In this document: positions 1 to 9,035 of the stretch, piece by piece
Layout: each line of letters opens with the position of its first letter
How positions within the stretch are numbered: the first letter of the stretch is position 1
Assembly (NCBI RefSeq): GCF_012844455.2
Contig: NZ_JABBCQ020000013.1
Span: forward strand, 62,001 to 126,000
Origin: Comamonas suwonensis
GTDB lineage: Bacteria > Pseudomonadota > Gammaproteobacteria > Burkholderiales > Burkholderiaceae_C
Length of the DNA: 64,000 bases
Direction: 5' to 3'
Position numbers and translations under genes: made by a program
The notes under the pieces: model-generated
The model's database searches: none
Seen by the model: the letters and a program-made list of their open reading frames with translations, nothing else
Told to the model about the DNA's origin: nothing

Positions 1-166
1 GTCTGTAAGACCTGCTCCCGGCAAAAACATGGCGGGTGCGGCTGGATGAGTGGCGGCTTCGCCCTCAGGGGGCGCAGTGTAGCGGCAATGAAAAAACACA
101 GCGGCCAGCCCAGACATGGCCCTGCGCGCGCCATGCCTGATGAAAAGGCCGGGATAATGTGGCCCT

Positions 167-964
167 ATGTCGTCCCCCAAAGTTCTTTTCGGCTTTCACG
201 CCGTCGGCGTGCGTCTGAAGACCGCCCCCCAATCCATCGTCGAAGTCTATTTCGAGTCCTCGCGCCGCGATGCGCGCATGCGCCAGTTTCTGGACCGTGC
301 CAAGGAAGCCGGCGTTCGCCTGATCGAAGCCGATGCCCTGCGTATCGCCAAGCTGGCTGGCTCGCATGGTCATCAGGGCGTAGCTGCACGCGTGGAAGAA
401 ATCAAGGACACTCGTACGCTCAATGAGCTGCTGGAAGATCTGGAGGCCGACGGTGTCAAGGCACCTTTGCTGCTGGTACTGGACGGCGTGACCGATCCCC
501 ACAATCTGGGTGCCTGCCTGCGCGTGGCCGATGGCGCTGGCGTTCACGCCGTGATCGCCCCCAAGGACCATGCGGCTGGTATCAATGCCACCGTGGCCAA
601 GGTGGCCAGCGGCGCGGCTGAGACTGTGCCTTACTTCATGGTCACCAATCTGGCCCGCACCCTGAAGGAACTCAAGGATCGCGGTATCTGGATCATTGGT
701 ACCAGCGGCGATGCCGATAAGCACCTCTACCAGATGGACCTGACTGGCCCTACGGCGCTGGTCCTAGGGGCTGAAGGCGATGGTATGCGTCAGCTCACCC
801 GCAAAACTTGCGATGCACTGATCAGCATCCCCATGCAGGGCGCGGTGGAAAGCCTGAACGTCTCCGTGGCCAGCGGTGTTTGCTTATACGAAGCTCTGCG
901 CCAGCGCGTGGCAACAGGTGCTGTGGCTGTTGGCGGTGCTGTCGCCGGTACAGCCAAGATCTGA
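167..964 (+). CDS. rlmB: 23S rRNA (guanosine-2'-O)-methyltransferase RlmB
   Basis: A 265-residue SpoU/TrmH-family methyltransferase. The N-terminal substrate-binding domain covers about residues 1-90. The C-terminal SPOUT knot domain carries motif 1 (PHNLGACLR, residues 111-119), motif 2 (LVLGAEGDGM, 198-207) and motif 3 (IPMQGAVESLNVSVA, 221-235). In E. coli RlmB methylates the 2'-O of G2251 in the 23S rRNA P-loop; the length and motifs fit that enzyme. The ATG follows a stretch without a strong ribosome site. A good terminator stands 25 bp after the stop. In related bacteria rnr lies just upstream, but the window starts too late to show it. Confidence 0.93.
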   Translation: MSSPKVLFGFHAVGVRLKTAPQSIVEVYFESSRRDARMRQFLDRAKEAGVRLIEADALRIAKLAGSHGHQGVAARVEEIKDTRTLNELLEDLEADGVKAPLLLVLDGVTDPHNLGACLRVADGAGVHAVIAPKDHAAGINATVAKVASGAAETVPYFMVTNLARTLKELKDRGIWIIGTSGDADKHLYQMDLTGPTALVLGAEGDGMRQLTRKTCDALISIPMQGAVESLNVSVASGVCLYEALRQRVATGAVAVGGAVAGTAKI

Positions 965-989
965 TCTGCGCCTCGGCTCTAAGCCATGC

Positions 990-1024
990 AGGTGCCTTCT
1001 GCGAAAGCAGAGGCACCTTTTTTA
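990..1024 (+). terminator. Rho-independent terminator after rlmB
   Basis: Inverted repeat AGGTGCCTTCTGC / GCAGAGGCACCT with a GAAA-type loop, followed by a run of T. Confidence 0.85.
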
Positions 1025-1149
1025 TGGCCGCCGGGCTGCCCCAAGTAATAAGCAGCCTCTTTGAGGGGCAGCGGCCACATGTCAGTGGGCAAGCGTGAGG
1101 GCTTTTCTGGCTATTTGAGAGTGACTGAATCTGCGCATTCATGCAGGTT

Positions 1150-3093
1150 TCAGGCCGGTGACTGGTCAAATGGGGACTTGGCCGGATCTGCACGATTCGC
1201 ATCCAGCAGGTCTTGCACGGTGCGAGCCAGCTGATCCATATCCAGCGGCTTGAGCAAGGCCGTGCAGTCGCTTGCTTCCGGCTGTTCGGTGGGGGCTGTG
1301 CTGCACGTGAAAATGACGGGTATGCGCCGCTCCTCCTGTCTGAGTTTTTCCTGCATCTGCTCAACGCTCATCAAACCGGGAACCTGATCGGAGGCAATGA
1401 TGAGATCCACCTTCATGCCGTTGCTGATGTAGCGCAGCGCGACTTCAGGTTGGTAGGCTGTGACGACCGCGTAGCTCTGTTCATACAGGCGCTGAGCCAT
1501 GGCATTGCGGGTGTCCAGATCAGGTTCTATGAGCAATATCGCTGGGTGCTTGCCTTGCGCGCTGCGCTCGTGCGGATCTGGTGATACCGGCAGAGTTGGG
1601 GCCCGAGGAAAATAGAGGCTGACGGTGGTGCCCTGGCCCGGAGTGCTTTCCACCTCAATCAAGCCATGGGCATGGTCCATGAAATTTTTCACCATGGGCA
1701 GGCCCAGGCCTGCACCCTTACCCTCGGGTTTGGTGGTGAAGAACATATCAAAGACGCGGGCGAGCACCTCTTCGTTCATGCCTGTGCCGTTATCGGCCAC
1801 GCTGACCATCACATGCTCACCGGCATGGCTGGGGCGCTTGAGCAGCACATTTTCCATTGCCAACGTGATCTGGCCGTGCGCTTCGGTCGCATCGCGTGCG
1901 TTGATGCAGAGATTGATCAACGAATTTTCAAAATACAGCCTGTCCACGCTGATCGGCCAGACGCTGGCGGCGATGTGCAGTTGCAGGCCTGCGTCCTGCC
2001 CCACGGCATTGGTCAGCAGGGGCTCCAGATCGTGGATCAGTGCACGCGGATCGACGGCGGCCAGTTGCATCGATTTGCGGCTGCTGAAACCGGTCAAATT
2101 GGAGGCCAGACTGCCGGCTTTCTGAATGGTGTCGAGAATGACATCCACATGTTCGCGCTGCTCGGGCTCGGCCAGATGCTTTTCCAGCAGGCCAGCATGC
2201 AGGCCGGTGATGAAGAGCTGGTTCTTGATGTCATGCACGACGCCGGCCGAGAGCTGGTTCACCATGCTCATCTTCTGCGCCTGTGCCAGATAGGTCTCGG
2301 ATTGCTCCAATGCCCGCTGCTTGAGCATGAGCTGGTGGCTGAGCGTGGTGATCTGATCGCGAAGCTGGTTTTCTGACTGCCTCAGGCCATCAATGCTGAG
2401 GTTGGCACCGACCCAGTACAGGGTCTGCCCCACAGCATTTTTAACTGGCGAGAGCGAGGCAAAAAACCAGTGGTAATCACCGTCATGCTGTTTGATGCGC
2501 AGCTGGTAGCCCGTGGATTTCCCCGTAATCAGTGAACGTGACAAACCGCTATTGACGGCGGCCAGGTCATTGGGGTGAACAATATCGATCCAGATACCTT
2601 CATTCAGATTCAATGGCTGTACTTGCCCGTAGGCATATTCATGCAGGGCGCGGTTAAGCCAGGTCACTTCACCGTGCGGCGTAGCAATCCAGATTTGATA
2701 GGGCAGGTGATCCAGAAAGGCTTCAAAGTGCTCGGCATGGCCAAGTCCCTGCTCTAGCTTGGGCTGGTTGAGCGGGAGGGAGGGCAGCACATAGCACTGC
2801 ACGGCATCAATTCCCGCATCGCCGTGAACCGGGGAGAAGTGCCAGCATCCGGTGGTGCCGGGTAATACGGTGCTGACTTCTTGCCCCGTTTCAATGCATT
2901 GGGCAATGGCCTGCCTAGCCTGTGTAAATGATTGCAGTTTAAAGAGGGTGGGCAGGCCGCAGAGCTGCAGATGGCCAAGCAAGGCCGGGTTGCTGAAGCT
3001 CAATTCCAGCGTTTGGGCATCGACAAGTCCCCATGCCAAGGCAACTGGCATCATGGCTTGCTGAAGTGCGAAAAGTCGCCCCGATTCGTTCAT
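1150..3093 (-). CDS. Soluble PAS hybrid histidine kinase with C-terminal receiver
   Basis: About 647 residues with no membrane segment or signal peptide, so it is probably a cytosolic sensor. The order is an N-terminal region of unknown fold (1-115), a PAS domain (about 120-240), a short coiled coil, and a HisKA-like helix with the phospho-acceptor His in VVHDIKNQL (residue ~287). Next come the HATPase N box (LINLCINARDA), the G1 box (VADNGTGM) and the G2 box (GKGAGLGLPMVKNF), then a receiver domain (516-635). The receiver keeps the acidic pair (IEPD) and the Lys (LLKPLD), but at the expected phospho-Asp the sequence reads IIASDQVPG, with Ser in register and Asp one place later. A TTG start at 3123 would add 10 residues; neither start has a clear ribosome site. 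No response-regulator gene is adjacent. Confidence 0.85.
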   Translation of the reverse strand: MNESGRLFALQQAMMPVALAWGLVDAQTLELSFSNPALLGHLQLCGLPTLFKLQSFTQARQAIAQCIETGQEVSTVLPGTTGCWHFSPVHGDAGIDAVQCYVLPSLPLNQPKLEQGLGHAEHFEAFLDHLPYQIWIATPHGEVTWLNRALHEYAYGQVQPLNLNEGIWIDIVHPNDLAAVNSGLSRSLITGKSTGYQLRIKQHDGDYHWFFASLSPVKNAVGQTLYWVGANLSIDGLRQSENQLRDQITTLSHQLMLKQRALEQSETYLAQAQKMSMVNQLSAGVVHDIKNQLFITGLHAGLLEKHLAEPEQREHVDVILDTIQKAGSLASNLTGFSSRKSMQLAAVDPRALIHDLEPLLTNAVGQDAGLQLHIAASVWPISVDRLYFENSLINLCINARDATEAHGQITLAMENVLLKRPSHAGEHVMVSVADNGTGMNEEVLARVFDMFFTTKPEGKGAGLGLPMVKNFMDHAHGLIEVESTPGQGTTVSLYFPRAPTLPVSPDPHERSAQGKHPAILLIEPDLDTRNAMAQRLYEQSYAVVTAYQPEVALRYISNGMKVDLIIASDQVPGLMSVEQMQEKLRQEERRIPVIFTCSTAPTEQPEASDCTALLKPLDMDQLARTVQDLLDANRADPAKSPFDQSPA

Positions 3094-3187
3094 GTGCTGC
3101 TTGGTTGCAATATCTTCTGGCAATGTAAGGTCTCGCAGTGAACTTTAAGTATTTCACGTTGCTTCTTGCTTTTTAAGGACTTCTCCC

Positions 3188-3964
3188 TTGGTTCAAGCAC
3201 TTATTGACAATTCTTCAACGTGGGCGAGTTCTATTGCAACCGTAAGACAATGGATTCACGAGGCGCAGCACGTGGCCGTTTTGACGGGTGCCGGCGTCAG
3301 CGCTGAATCGGGAGTGCCTACTTTCAGAGACGACACCCGTGGTTACTGGGCGAAATTCAAGCCCGAAGAAATGGCCAGCGAAGCGGGGTATCGCAAGGAT
3401 CCACCCCATGTCTGGCGCTGGTATGAGCATCGGCGTGCGCAGATCGCCAGGGTGCAGCCCAACGCAGGGCATCTGGCACTGGCGCAATGGGCCCACCAGC
3501 ACCCCGACCGGATGACCCTGATTACACAGAACGTGGATGGTCTGCACCAGCAGGCGGGCAGCCGCGATGTCCTGAGTCTGCATGGCGAGCTGAGAAAGAA
3601 CCGCTGGCTGAACCGCCGTTGCGCCGAGTGTGATCTGGACAACCCAACGCCGGGTGAGCCCCCCTATTGCCCCGCCTGCGGCAACTTGCTGCGCCCCGCT
3701 GTAGTGTGGTTTGGCGAGTCCTTGCCTGGCGCGACCTGGGCAAAGGCAGAGCAGGCAGCTGAAGAGTGCCAGCTGATGCTGGTGGTGGGCACCTCAGGGG
3801 CGGTCTATCCCGCAGCGGGTCTGGCAAAGATTGCGCATCGCACGGATTCACGCGTGGTCATCATCAACCCCCATACGAGCGAGCTGGACTCTGTGGCCGA
3901 CCATCGAATCACTATGCCGTCTGCGCAGGTGCTGCCTTTGCTTTTTTCAAGCCTTGAGCTTTGA
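3188..3964 (+). CDS. NAD-dependent protein deacylase, sirtuin with class III signature
   Basis: 258-residue Sir2 protein. The NAD-binding motif GAGVSAESGVPTFRD spans 34-48, QNVDGLH spans 114-120 and the catalytic His is 132 in SLHGELR. Four zinc Cys are at 145, 148, 161 and 164. Tyr79 and Arg82 (WYEHRR) form the YxxR pair that in SIRT5 and bacterial CobB binds succinyl or malonyl lysine, so desuccinylase/demalonylase activity is inferred. The start is a TTG with AAGGA 8 bases upstream; no in-frame ATG lies before the NAD motif. It is divergent from the histidine kinase gene, with about 95 bp between the starts. Confidence 0.88.
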   Translation: MVQALIDNSSTWASSIATVRQWIHEAQHVAVLTGAGVSAESGVPTFRDDTRGYWAKFKPEEMASEAGYRKDPPHVWRWYEHRRAQIARVQPNAGHLALAQWAHQHPDRMTLITQNVDGLHQQAGSRDVLSLHGELRKNRWLNRRCAECDLDNPTPGEPPYCPACGNLLRPAVVWFGESLPGATWAKAEQAAEECQLMLVVGTSGAVYPAAGLAKIAHRTDSRVVIINPHTSELDSVADHRITMPSAQVLPLLFSSLEL

Positions 3965-3972
3965 TGGATGAG

Positions 3973-4035
3973 TATCAAATTGATAGCTTCTAGCGCTTTA
4001 TCTACAAGGGATTGAGGCCTATTTTGCTTGGATTT
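3973..4035 (+). repeat. Family A dispersed repeat, copy 1
   Basis: Contains the left arm GATAGCTTCTAGCGCTT, a short spacer and the right arm AAGGGATTGAGGCC, followed by ATTTTGC. It fills the gap between the sirtuin stop and the chrA stop almost exactly, so both converging genes end at the element. Confidence 0.8.
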
Positions 4036-4635
4036 TTATACCCAATGCAAGGCACCCAGCAATGCGCCGCTGCCCAGCAGCCACAGCAGATGAATGCGTG
4101 TGCGCCACACCATCAACGTGCACACAAGGCTCAGCAGCCACAGCTTCCAGTCCTTTTGCCACTGACCGCTGGCGCTGCCCAGCAGCCAGCCTGTGGCCAG
4201 CAGCAGGCCAATGACCAGCGGTGCCATGCCTTGCTTGAAGGCGCGCACAGCGCGCTTGTCGCGGTTGCGCTGACCCCAGCGCGACGCTTGCCAGGTCAGC
4301 AGCGAGCTGGGCAACAAAATTCCCACCATGCAGATGGTCACGCCCAGCGCGCCCAAGGTCCATGCCCCAGGGCCGCTGCCACCGCCAGCGTTCAGTCCCA
4401 CATTCCAGCCCAGCAGGGCGATGAACAGCACATTCGGGCCAGGCGCGGCTTGTGCAATGGCGATGGAGCTGGTGAACTGTGTTTCGGTCAACCAGTGATT
4501 GCCATCGACCAGATAGCGGTGCATGTCGGGGGCCGCCGTAATCGCGCCGCCCACAGCCATCAGCGACAGTGTCAGAAAATAAACCAGCAGATGTAGCCAG
4601 TCCATGGCCGTCAGGTGAATGAACAAGGTGTTCAT
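4036..4635 (-). CDS. chrA: Chromate transporter, second half-size ChrA subunit
   Basis: 199-residue, very hydrophobic protein matching one half of a full-length ChrA. It has several membrane helices and the conserved AQAAPGPNVLFIALLGW segment near residue 60. The ATG overlaps the stop of the upstream half-gene (ATGA), and GGAGG lies 8 bases before it. Together the two genes make a short-chain ChrA pair, a layout known to work as a heterodimer in CHR-family chromate exporters. Chromate as substrate is inferred from family only. Confidence 0.82.
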   Translation of the reverse strand: MNTLFIHLTAMDWLHLLVYFLTLSLMAVGGAITAAPDMHRYLVDGNHWLTETQFTSSIAIAQAAPGPNVLFIALLGWNVGLNAGGGSGPGAWTLGALGVTICMVGILLPSSLLTWQASRWGQRNRDKRAVRAFKQGMAPLVIGLLLATGWLLGSASGQWQKDWKLWLLSLVCTLMVWRTRIHLLWLLGSGALLGALHWV

Positions 4636-5219
4636 GTCAACCTCCGGTATGTCAGCATGCAGCCCGTGCCGCCGACCAAAACCAGTGCCCAGAACAGCGG
4701 CAGGCGCAGCACGGCGACCATCACAAAGGCGGCCATGGCCAGGCCTGCGCAATACCATTTGCCCAGCGGATGCTTGCGCAGCGTGCCCGCCAGCTTGAGG
4801 CCCATGCCTGCCACCAGCCCGGCGGCCACGGCACCCATGCCGCGCAGCGCCCCGGCAACGGCCGGGTTGCCTGCAAACTGCGCATAGACCAGGGTGAGGC
4901 TGATGACCACCAACATGGGAAAGGTCAGCATGCCGCACAGCCCCACCAGCGCGCCTCGCCAGCCAAAGTAGCGCTCGCCCAGCATGATGGAGAGGTTAAC
5001 CACATTAGGGCCGGGCATGATCTGGGCCACGGCCCAGTCCTCCATGAATTCCTCGTTGCTCAGCCACTGGCGCTTTTCGACCAGCTCGCGCTGCACCACG
5101 GCCAGTACGCCGCCAAAGCCCTGCAGGGCCAGAAAGGTCAGCGACCAGAACAGTTCGCGCAGGTGACGAGGGCGAGGGCGCTCGTTCAGTGAGGCGGAGG
5201 ATGGTGTAGGGCCAGGGCT
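4632..5219 (-). CDS. chrA: Chromate transporter, first half-size ChrA subunit
   Basis: About 195 residues with a short polar N-terminus, then ChrA-type helices. They include FLALQGFGG, the signature AVAQIMPGPNVVNLS and a GWRGALVG loop. It precedes and overlaps its partner by 4 bp, so the two are translationally coupled. The ATG at 5219 is chosen because it gives the usual family N-terminus; a TTG 33 bases upstream is possible. An FMN reductase of the ChrR/YieF type is encoded far away at 54.4 kb, with nothing in the sequence linking them. Confidence 0.82.
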   Translation of the reverse strand, partial: SPGPTPSSASLNERPRPRHLRELFWSLTFLALQGFGGVLAVVQRELVEKRQWLSNEEFMEDWAVAQIMPGPNVVNLSIMLGERYFGWRGALVGLCGMLTFPMLVVISLTLVYAQFAGNPAVAGALRGMGAVAAGLVAGMGLKLAGTLRKHPLGKWYCAGLAMAAFVMVAVLRLPLFWALVLVGGTGCMLTYRRLT

Positions 5220-5633
5220 CATGCGTACAACTATTGATACATGCGCATGCAATCAGCACATATTGCTATCAATTATGAATTGCTTGATGCCTTCTGAACA
5301 TGCCTGGGTGGCTATATCAGCTATCAGTTGCGCTCATACCGCCTTGCACAAGTGAGATGGCCGTGCAGCCGGTACGGTGGTAATGACGGAGGTTTGATTG
5401 CAGGCAGACTTGGGCTTGCTAGTCGGTGGTCTATTGGAGACTTTGCTGGTAGCTCTTGAGGGATTCGAGCATAGGTAGATACAGCCCGCCTGTGATCATG
5501 GAGTTCAGCATCCGGGTTTTCATTTTTTCGCAATAGCACTCTTTGACAGACAAGCCCGTCAGAACTTACGAAGCGTCATCTGTCACTTTTCAAGAATTTT
5601 GGGATGAACTTTCTCTTCAAGTGCTTGCTGCTC
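5220..5633. other. Gene-less stretch of about 410 bp
   Basis: No convincing gene, RNA or terminator. It holds the promoter side of the chrA pair, with a 10-bp perfect palindrome CATGCGCATG at 5240-5249 and faint remains of a family A repeat around 5255-5285. The only open frame (about 70 codons, minus strand) has no family resemblance or ribosome site. Confidence 0.5.
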
Positions 5634-6185
5634 TTACTTTGAGAGCTGTTCCTGCAAGTGACGAGCCTGCTTGATGTCGATTCGCTTGGCGGCAATCTTG
5701 GCCACGCATTCGAGCTTGTTCAGGTCTTTGGCCGTCAGGCTTTCATCGGCGGCCTGACTGAAGCAGCACAGCGTGCCGTAGATCTCGCCACTGGCCAGCA
5801 CGATAGGCGTGCTGATGTGCGCGCCAACGCGAAAGGGCGTGACGGGCAGCAGAGGGAAGGCTGGGTGTGTTGCGGCATCGTTCACAAGACTGGGCAGGCG
5901 GCCATCCAGCACGCACTGGCAAAATGATTCTTCCAATGGGCCGCCGCCGCCAGTGGCAATCAACTCCTTGCCCGCCGCAGTATCGACATGCTTGAACATG
6001 CGCTGACCGTTGCGAATTTCGGAGACAAAAATCACCTCCATGGACAGGTGCTGGCGCAGGTCGTGCAAGACCTGACGCACATTTTCATCAATCAGTTCAT
6101 CACTCTGGTCGGCAGTGGCCAGCAACAACTCGCTGACCTGAACCTCCAATGCCTCTGGTGCGTAATCCCAATTGTGAATAGCCAT
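5634..6185 (-). CDS. GAF-domain protein
   Basis: 183-residue soluble protein consisting almost wholly of one GAF domain (about residues 20-170). It shows the pattern EVIFVSEI, a Cys-containing SFCQCVLDG loop, VGAHISTPIVLASGEIYGTLCCFS and a C-terminal helix. There is no output domain, so it may bind a small ligand or redox cofactor and act through a partner. The ATG is followed by a normal N-terminus, but no strong ribosome site is visible. It lies alone between chrA and an XRE regulator; a shared transcript with the regulator is possible (118 bp gap). Confidence 0.75.
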   Translation of the reverse strand: MAIHNWDYAPEALEVQVSELLLATADQSDELIDENVRQVLHDLRQHLSMEVIFVSEIRNGQRMFKHVDTAAGKELIATGGGGPLEESFCQCVLDGRLPSLVNDAATHPAFPLLPVTPFRVGAHISTPIVLASGEIYGTLCCFSQAADESLTAKDLNKLECVAKIAAKRIDIKQARHLQEQLSK

Positions 6186-6302
6186 CTCTCAAACCTCGGA
6201 CTGCGTTACAAAAATCAGACCATTGTGGCGGAACACTTTCTGCCAGCGCATTAACAAGATGTAAGAATTCTGGCGAAGAGCAGGCCAGGCGCAGCACAGG
6301 TT

Positions 6303-6605
6303 TCAGCGCTTTTCGGTTGCTGGGCTGGCAGGGGGATCGACAGGCGATTCGGCGGGTGTCTGTGCGTTGCTGGCCGACTGAATCAAGGCCTGCACCTGCC
6401 CGTGCAAAACAGCGGGCACGGCAATCAGCTCCATGCCCAGCACGCGGGCCATCTCCTGCAGGGTGGAAAAGCGCGGATCCACATCGCCGGTTTCCGTGCG
6501 CTGCACGGCCATGCGCGACAAGCCAGCGCGCTCGGCTAAGTCCGCCTGGGTGATACGGGCCGCTTTGCGGGTCTGGGCCAGGGTGGTGATGAGTTCAGAA
6601 ATCAT
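6303..6605 (-). CDS. XRE-family helix-turn-helix regulator
   Basis: 100 residues. The HTH_3 domain spans about 8-62, with the turn in ITQADLAERAGLSRMAVQRTE and the motif DVDPRFSTLQEMARVLG typical of HipB/Cro-like regulators. The C-terminal 35 residues are Pro/Ala/Ser-rich and probably disordered. No toxin or HipA gene is adjacent, so it is best called an orphan regulator. Its ATG is 126 bp from the divergent cardiolipin synthase start, so it could control that promoter; this is inference. Confidence 0.78.
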   Translation of the reverse strand: MISELITTLAQTRKAARITQADLAERAGLSRMAVQRTETGDVDPRFSTLQEMARVLGMELIAVPAVLHGQVQALIQSASNAQTPAESPVDPPASPATEKR

Positions 6606-6731
6606 GCGTATGAATGTACGCTTTTTGTGTGGTGTGAATCGCCTGCAGAGCCCGGAATTTGGCGTTTGTCGGCATTCTGTCGCCAGAGTGTGCGAGCATG
6701 ATCATGCCCAATACAACGATAGGAGTTCCAA

Positions 6732-8186
6732 TTGGACTGGATCGCTGCCCAGCTCGGTCATGAAAACGTCAAGCTCTGGCTTTCTGCAGGCTGGACGTTC
6801 TATGTCGTCGTGGTCGGCGTCTGGATCTTGCTGCAGCGCAGCCAGCCCATTGCCACGCTAAGCTGGCTGCTGTCCATGGCGGCTCTGCCGGTGGTCGGCC
6901 TGGTGGTCTATTACTACTTCGGGCCTCAGCGCATGAAGCGCCAGCGCATCAAGCGATTGCGCTCCCGAAAGCGCTCGCGTGTGCGCAGCAGCATGCAAAA
7001 ACTCAGGGAGCGTATTCCGGCACAACAAGAACGGCTGCGTCAGGTGGCCAGGCTGGTAGGCATGACCAGCGATTTCCCGGTGAGTACGGCCACCTCCATG
7101 CAGCTGCTGGTGGGAGGCGCCGCCACTTTCGATGCGATTGCCGATGCTGTGAACGCCGCGCGCCACCATGTGCATCTGGAGTACTACATCTACGAGCCCG
7201 ACCAGACGGGCACGGCGCTGCGCGATCTGCTGATTGAAAAGGCGAAGGCCGGTGTGCAGGTTCGGCTTCTGATCGATGCGCTGGGATCCAAAAAACTGGG
7301 GCGAACATTTCTGAAGCCGCTGCAGCAGGCTGGGGCAGAGGTACTGCGCTTTCACGACTCCAAGATAGGGCGGCGGCTGAGGCCTGTGGTCAACTTTCGG
7401 ACCCACCGCAAGATTTTGATCTGCGATGGCAAGGTAGGCTTTACCGGCGGCGTGAATGTGACCGACGAGGAGAACGAGCGCATCCGCGCGGACGCTTATC
7501 ACGACGTGCACATCCGGGTGGAGGGCTCTGTCGTCAGCTGGCTGCAGACGGTGTTTCTGGAAGACTGGGCCTACACGCTGGGCAAAGATCCGTACAAGCT
7601 GCCTGAAACACTGGATGACTTGCTGCCCGATTGCGAGGATGGCTCCATCCCCATGCAGGTCGTCACCTCTGGCCCCGACGACCAGCTGGATGCGATTTAC
7701 CGCGCCTACCTGGCGGCCATCAACGCGGCCCAGCAGCGCATCTGGCTGACCACGCCTTACTTTGTGCCGACGGAAGGCGCGCTGACCGCGCTGACCAATG
7801 CTGCGCTGCGCGGGGTGGATGTACGGATTCTGGTGCCCAAAAAGTCCGACTCCGTCTTTGTGACGGCCGCCGCACGCTCCTATTTTGACGAGCTGATTCG
7901 CTGCGGAGTGCATATTTATGAATATGACGCCAGCATGCTGCACTCCAAAACGCTGGTGGTCGATGACAACATGGCCATGGTAGGTACGGCCAATTTCGAT
8001 TACCGCAGCTTCTTTCTGAACTACGAGGTTTGTGTGATTGGCTACGGGCCTGAGCTGAATCAGGCGCTGGACAGGCAGTTTTTGGCGGATCTGGCCCAGG
8101 CCAGTGCCGTTCTTTATCGCAGCGAAAAAGGACTGCGCCGCCGCCTGTTTGGCTCTATCGCGCGACTGACTTCACCGCTTTTGTAA
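6732..8186 (+). CDS. cls: Cardiolipin synthase (phospholipase D family)
   Basis: 484 residues. Two membrane helices (about 18-35 and 42-62) anchor the protein, followed by a very basic segment (67-95). Two phospholipase D motifs follow: HRKILICD (His225, Lys227, Asp232) and HSKTLVVDD (His404, Lys406, Asp411), the second followed by GTANFDYRS. This is the ClsA-type layout, which joins phosphatidylglycerol molecules to make cardiolipin at the inner membrane. The start is a TTG with AGGAG 6 bases upstream. The next gene, a sirtuin, follows after 9 bp and probably shares the transcript. Confidence 0.88.
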   Translation: MDWIAAQLGHENVKLWLSAGWTFYVVVVGVWILLQRSQPIATLSWLLSMAALPVVGLVVYYYFGPQRMKRQRIKRLRSRKRSRVRSSMQKLRERIPAQQERLRQVARLVGMTSDFPVSTATSMQLLVGGAATFDAIADAVNAARHHVHLEYYIYEPDQTGTALRDLLIEKAKAGVQVRLLIDALGSKKLGRTFLKPLQQAGAEVLRFHDSKIGRRLRPVVNFRTHRKILICDGKVGFTGGVNVTDEENERIRADAYHDVHIRVEGSVVSWLQTVFLEDWAYTLGKDPYKLPETLDDLLPDCEDGSIPMQVVTSGPDDQLDAIYRAYLAAINAAQQRIWLTTPYFVPTEGALTALTNAALRGVDVRILVPKKSDSVFVTAAARSYFDELIRCGVHIYEYDASMLHSKTLVVDDNMAMVGTANFDYRSFFLNYEVCVIGYGPELNQALDRQFLADLAQASAVLYRSEKGLRRRLFGSIARLTSPLL

Positions 8187-8195
8187 TGAGACATC

Positions 8196-9032
8196 GTGAC
8201 TAATTTTGTGGAACCTCTGGCGCTATGGCGCCTGAAAGACTGGCTGCATGCGCACCCACGCCTGCTGGTCATTGGCGGCGCAGGCTGCAGCACGGAAGTC
8301 GGTATCCCCGACTACCGCGACCAGAGCGGGCAGTGGAAGCGGCCGCAACCCGTCACCTATCAGGCCTTTATGGGCGATGTGCTGGTTCGCCAGCGCTATT
8401 GGGCACGCTCCATGCTGGGCTGGCGCGTCATGGGACAGGCGCAGCCCGGAGCCGCTCATAAAGCACTGGCGCTGATGGAGCAGCAAGGCCGGCTTCAGCT
8501 GTTGATTACCCAGAATGTGGATGGCCTGCATGAAGCGGCGGGCAGCCAGCACACGGTCGATCTGCATGGCCGCATCGGCACCGTGCTTTGCACCGACTGC
8601 GGCCAACGCTTTGCGCGGGCTGATCTGCAGCAGCAATTGCTGGCCTTGAACCCTGCATGGGCCCAGCTGTATGCCGCACCAGCGCCGGATGGGGATGCCG
8701 ATCTTGAGGGGCAGGACTTCAGTCAGTTTGGGGTGCCCAGCTGCCCGCATTGCGGCACGGGCCTGATCAAGCCCGATGTGGTGTTTTTTGGCGAAACCGT
8801 GCCGCGTGACCGTGTGCGGATCTGTATGGACGCCGTGGCCAGCGCCGATGCGGTGCTGATCGCCGGCTCCTCGCTCATGGTGTATTCGGGCTACCGCTTT
8901 GTGCTGGCTGCGCACGAGCAAGGCAAAAGCATCGTCGCCATTAACCGCGGCGTGACGCGGGCGGATGCGCTGCTGGACTTCAAGGTCGAGGCCGATGTGG
9001 GACAGACCTTGATGGCGCTGGCGGCGTACTGA
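8196..9032 (+). CDS. NAD-dependent protein deacetylase, Sir2 family (SIRT4-like class II)
   Basis: 278 residues. NAD motif GAGCSTEVGIPDYR (about 28-41), TQNVDGLHEAAG, catalytic His in VDLHGRIGT, and zinc Cys pairs CTDC and CPHC. The GAGCSTESGIPDYR-type signature and the longer zinc module resemble SIRT4-like bacterial deacetylases, unlike the shorter sirtuin at 3.2 kb. It lacks the YxxR acyl-binding pair. The start is GTG, 9 bp after the cls stop, suggesting co-transcription. Substrates cannot be inferred. Confidence 0.87.
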   Translation: MTNFVEPLALWRLKDWLHAHPRLLVIGGAGCSTEVGIPDYRDQSGQWKRPQPVTYQAFMGDVLVRQRYWARSMLGWRVMGQAQPGAAHKALALMEQQGRLQLLITQNVDGLHEAAGSQHTVDLHGRIGTVLCTDCGQRFARADLQQQLLALNPAWAQLYAAPAPDGDADLEGQDFSQFGVPSCPHCGTGLIKPDVVFFGETVPRDRVRICMDAVASADAVLIAGSSLMVYSGYRFVLAAHEQGKSIVAINRGVTRADALLDFKVEADVGQTLMALAAY

Positions 9033-9035
9033 GTT

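Noticed and set aside
4036-4938. A longer 300-codon frame for the second chrA half
   Set aside because: The first 100 codons overlap the other chrA half in a different frame and have no ChrA features; the ATG at 4635 with GGAGG is the real start.
5240-5285. CATGCGCATG palindrome and family A-like string upstream of chrA
   Set aside because: Flanks do not extend the palindrome as a regulator site would, and the repeat match is too weak to call a copy.
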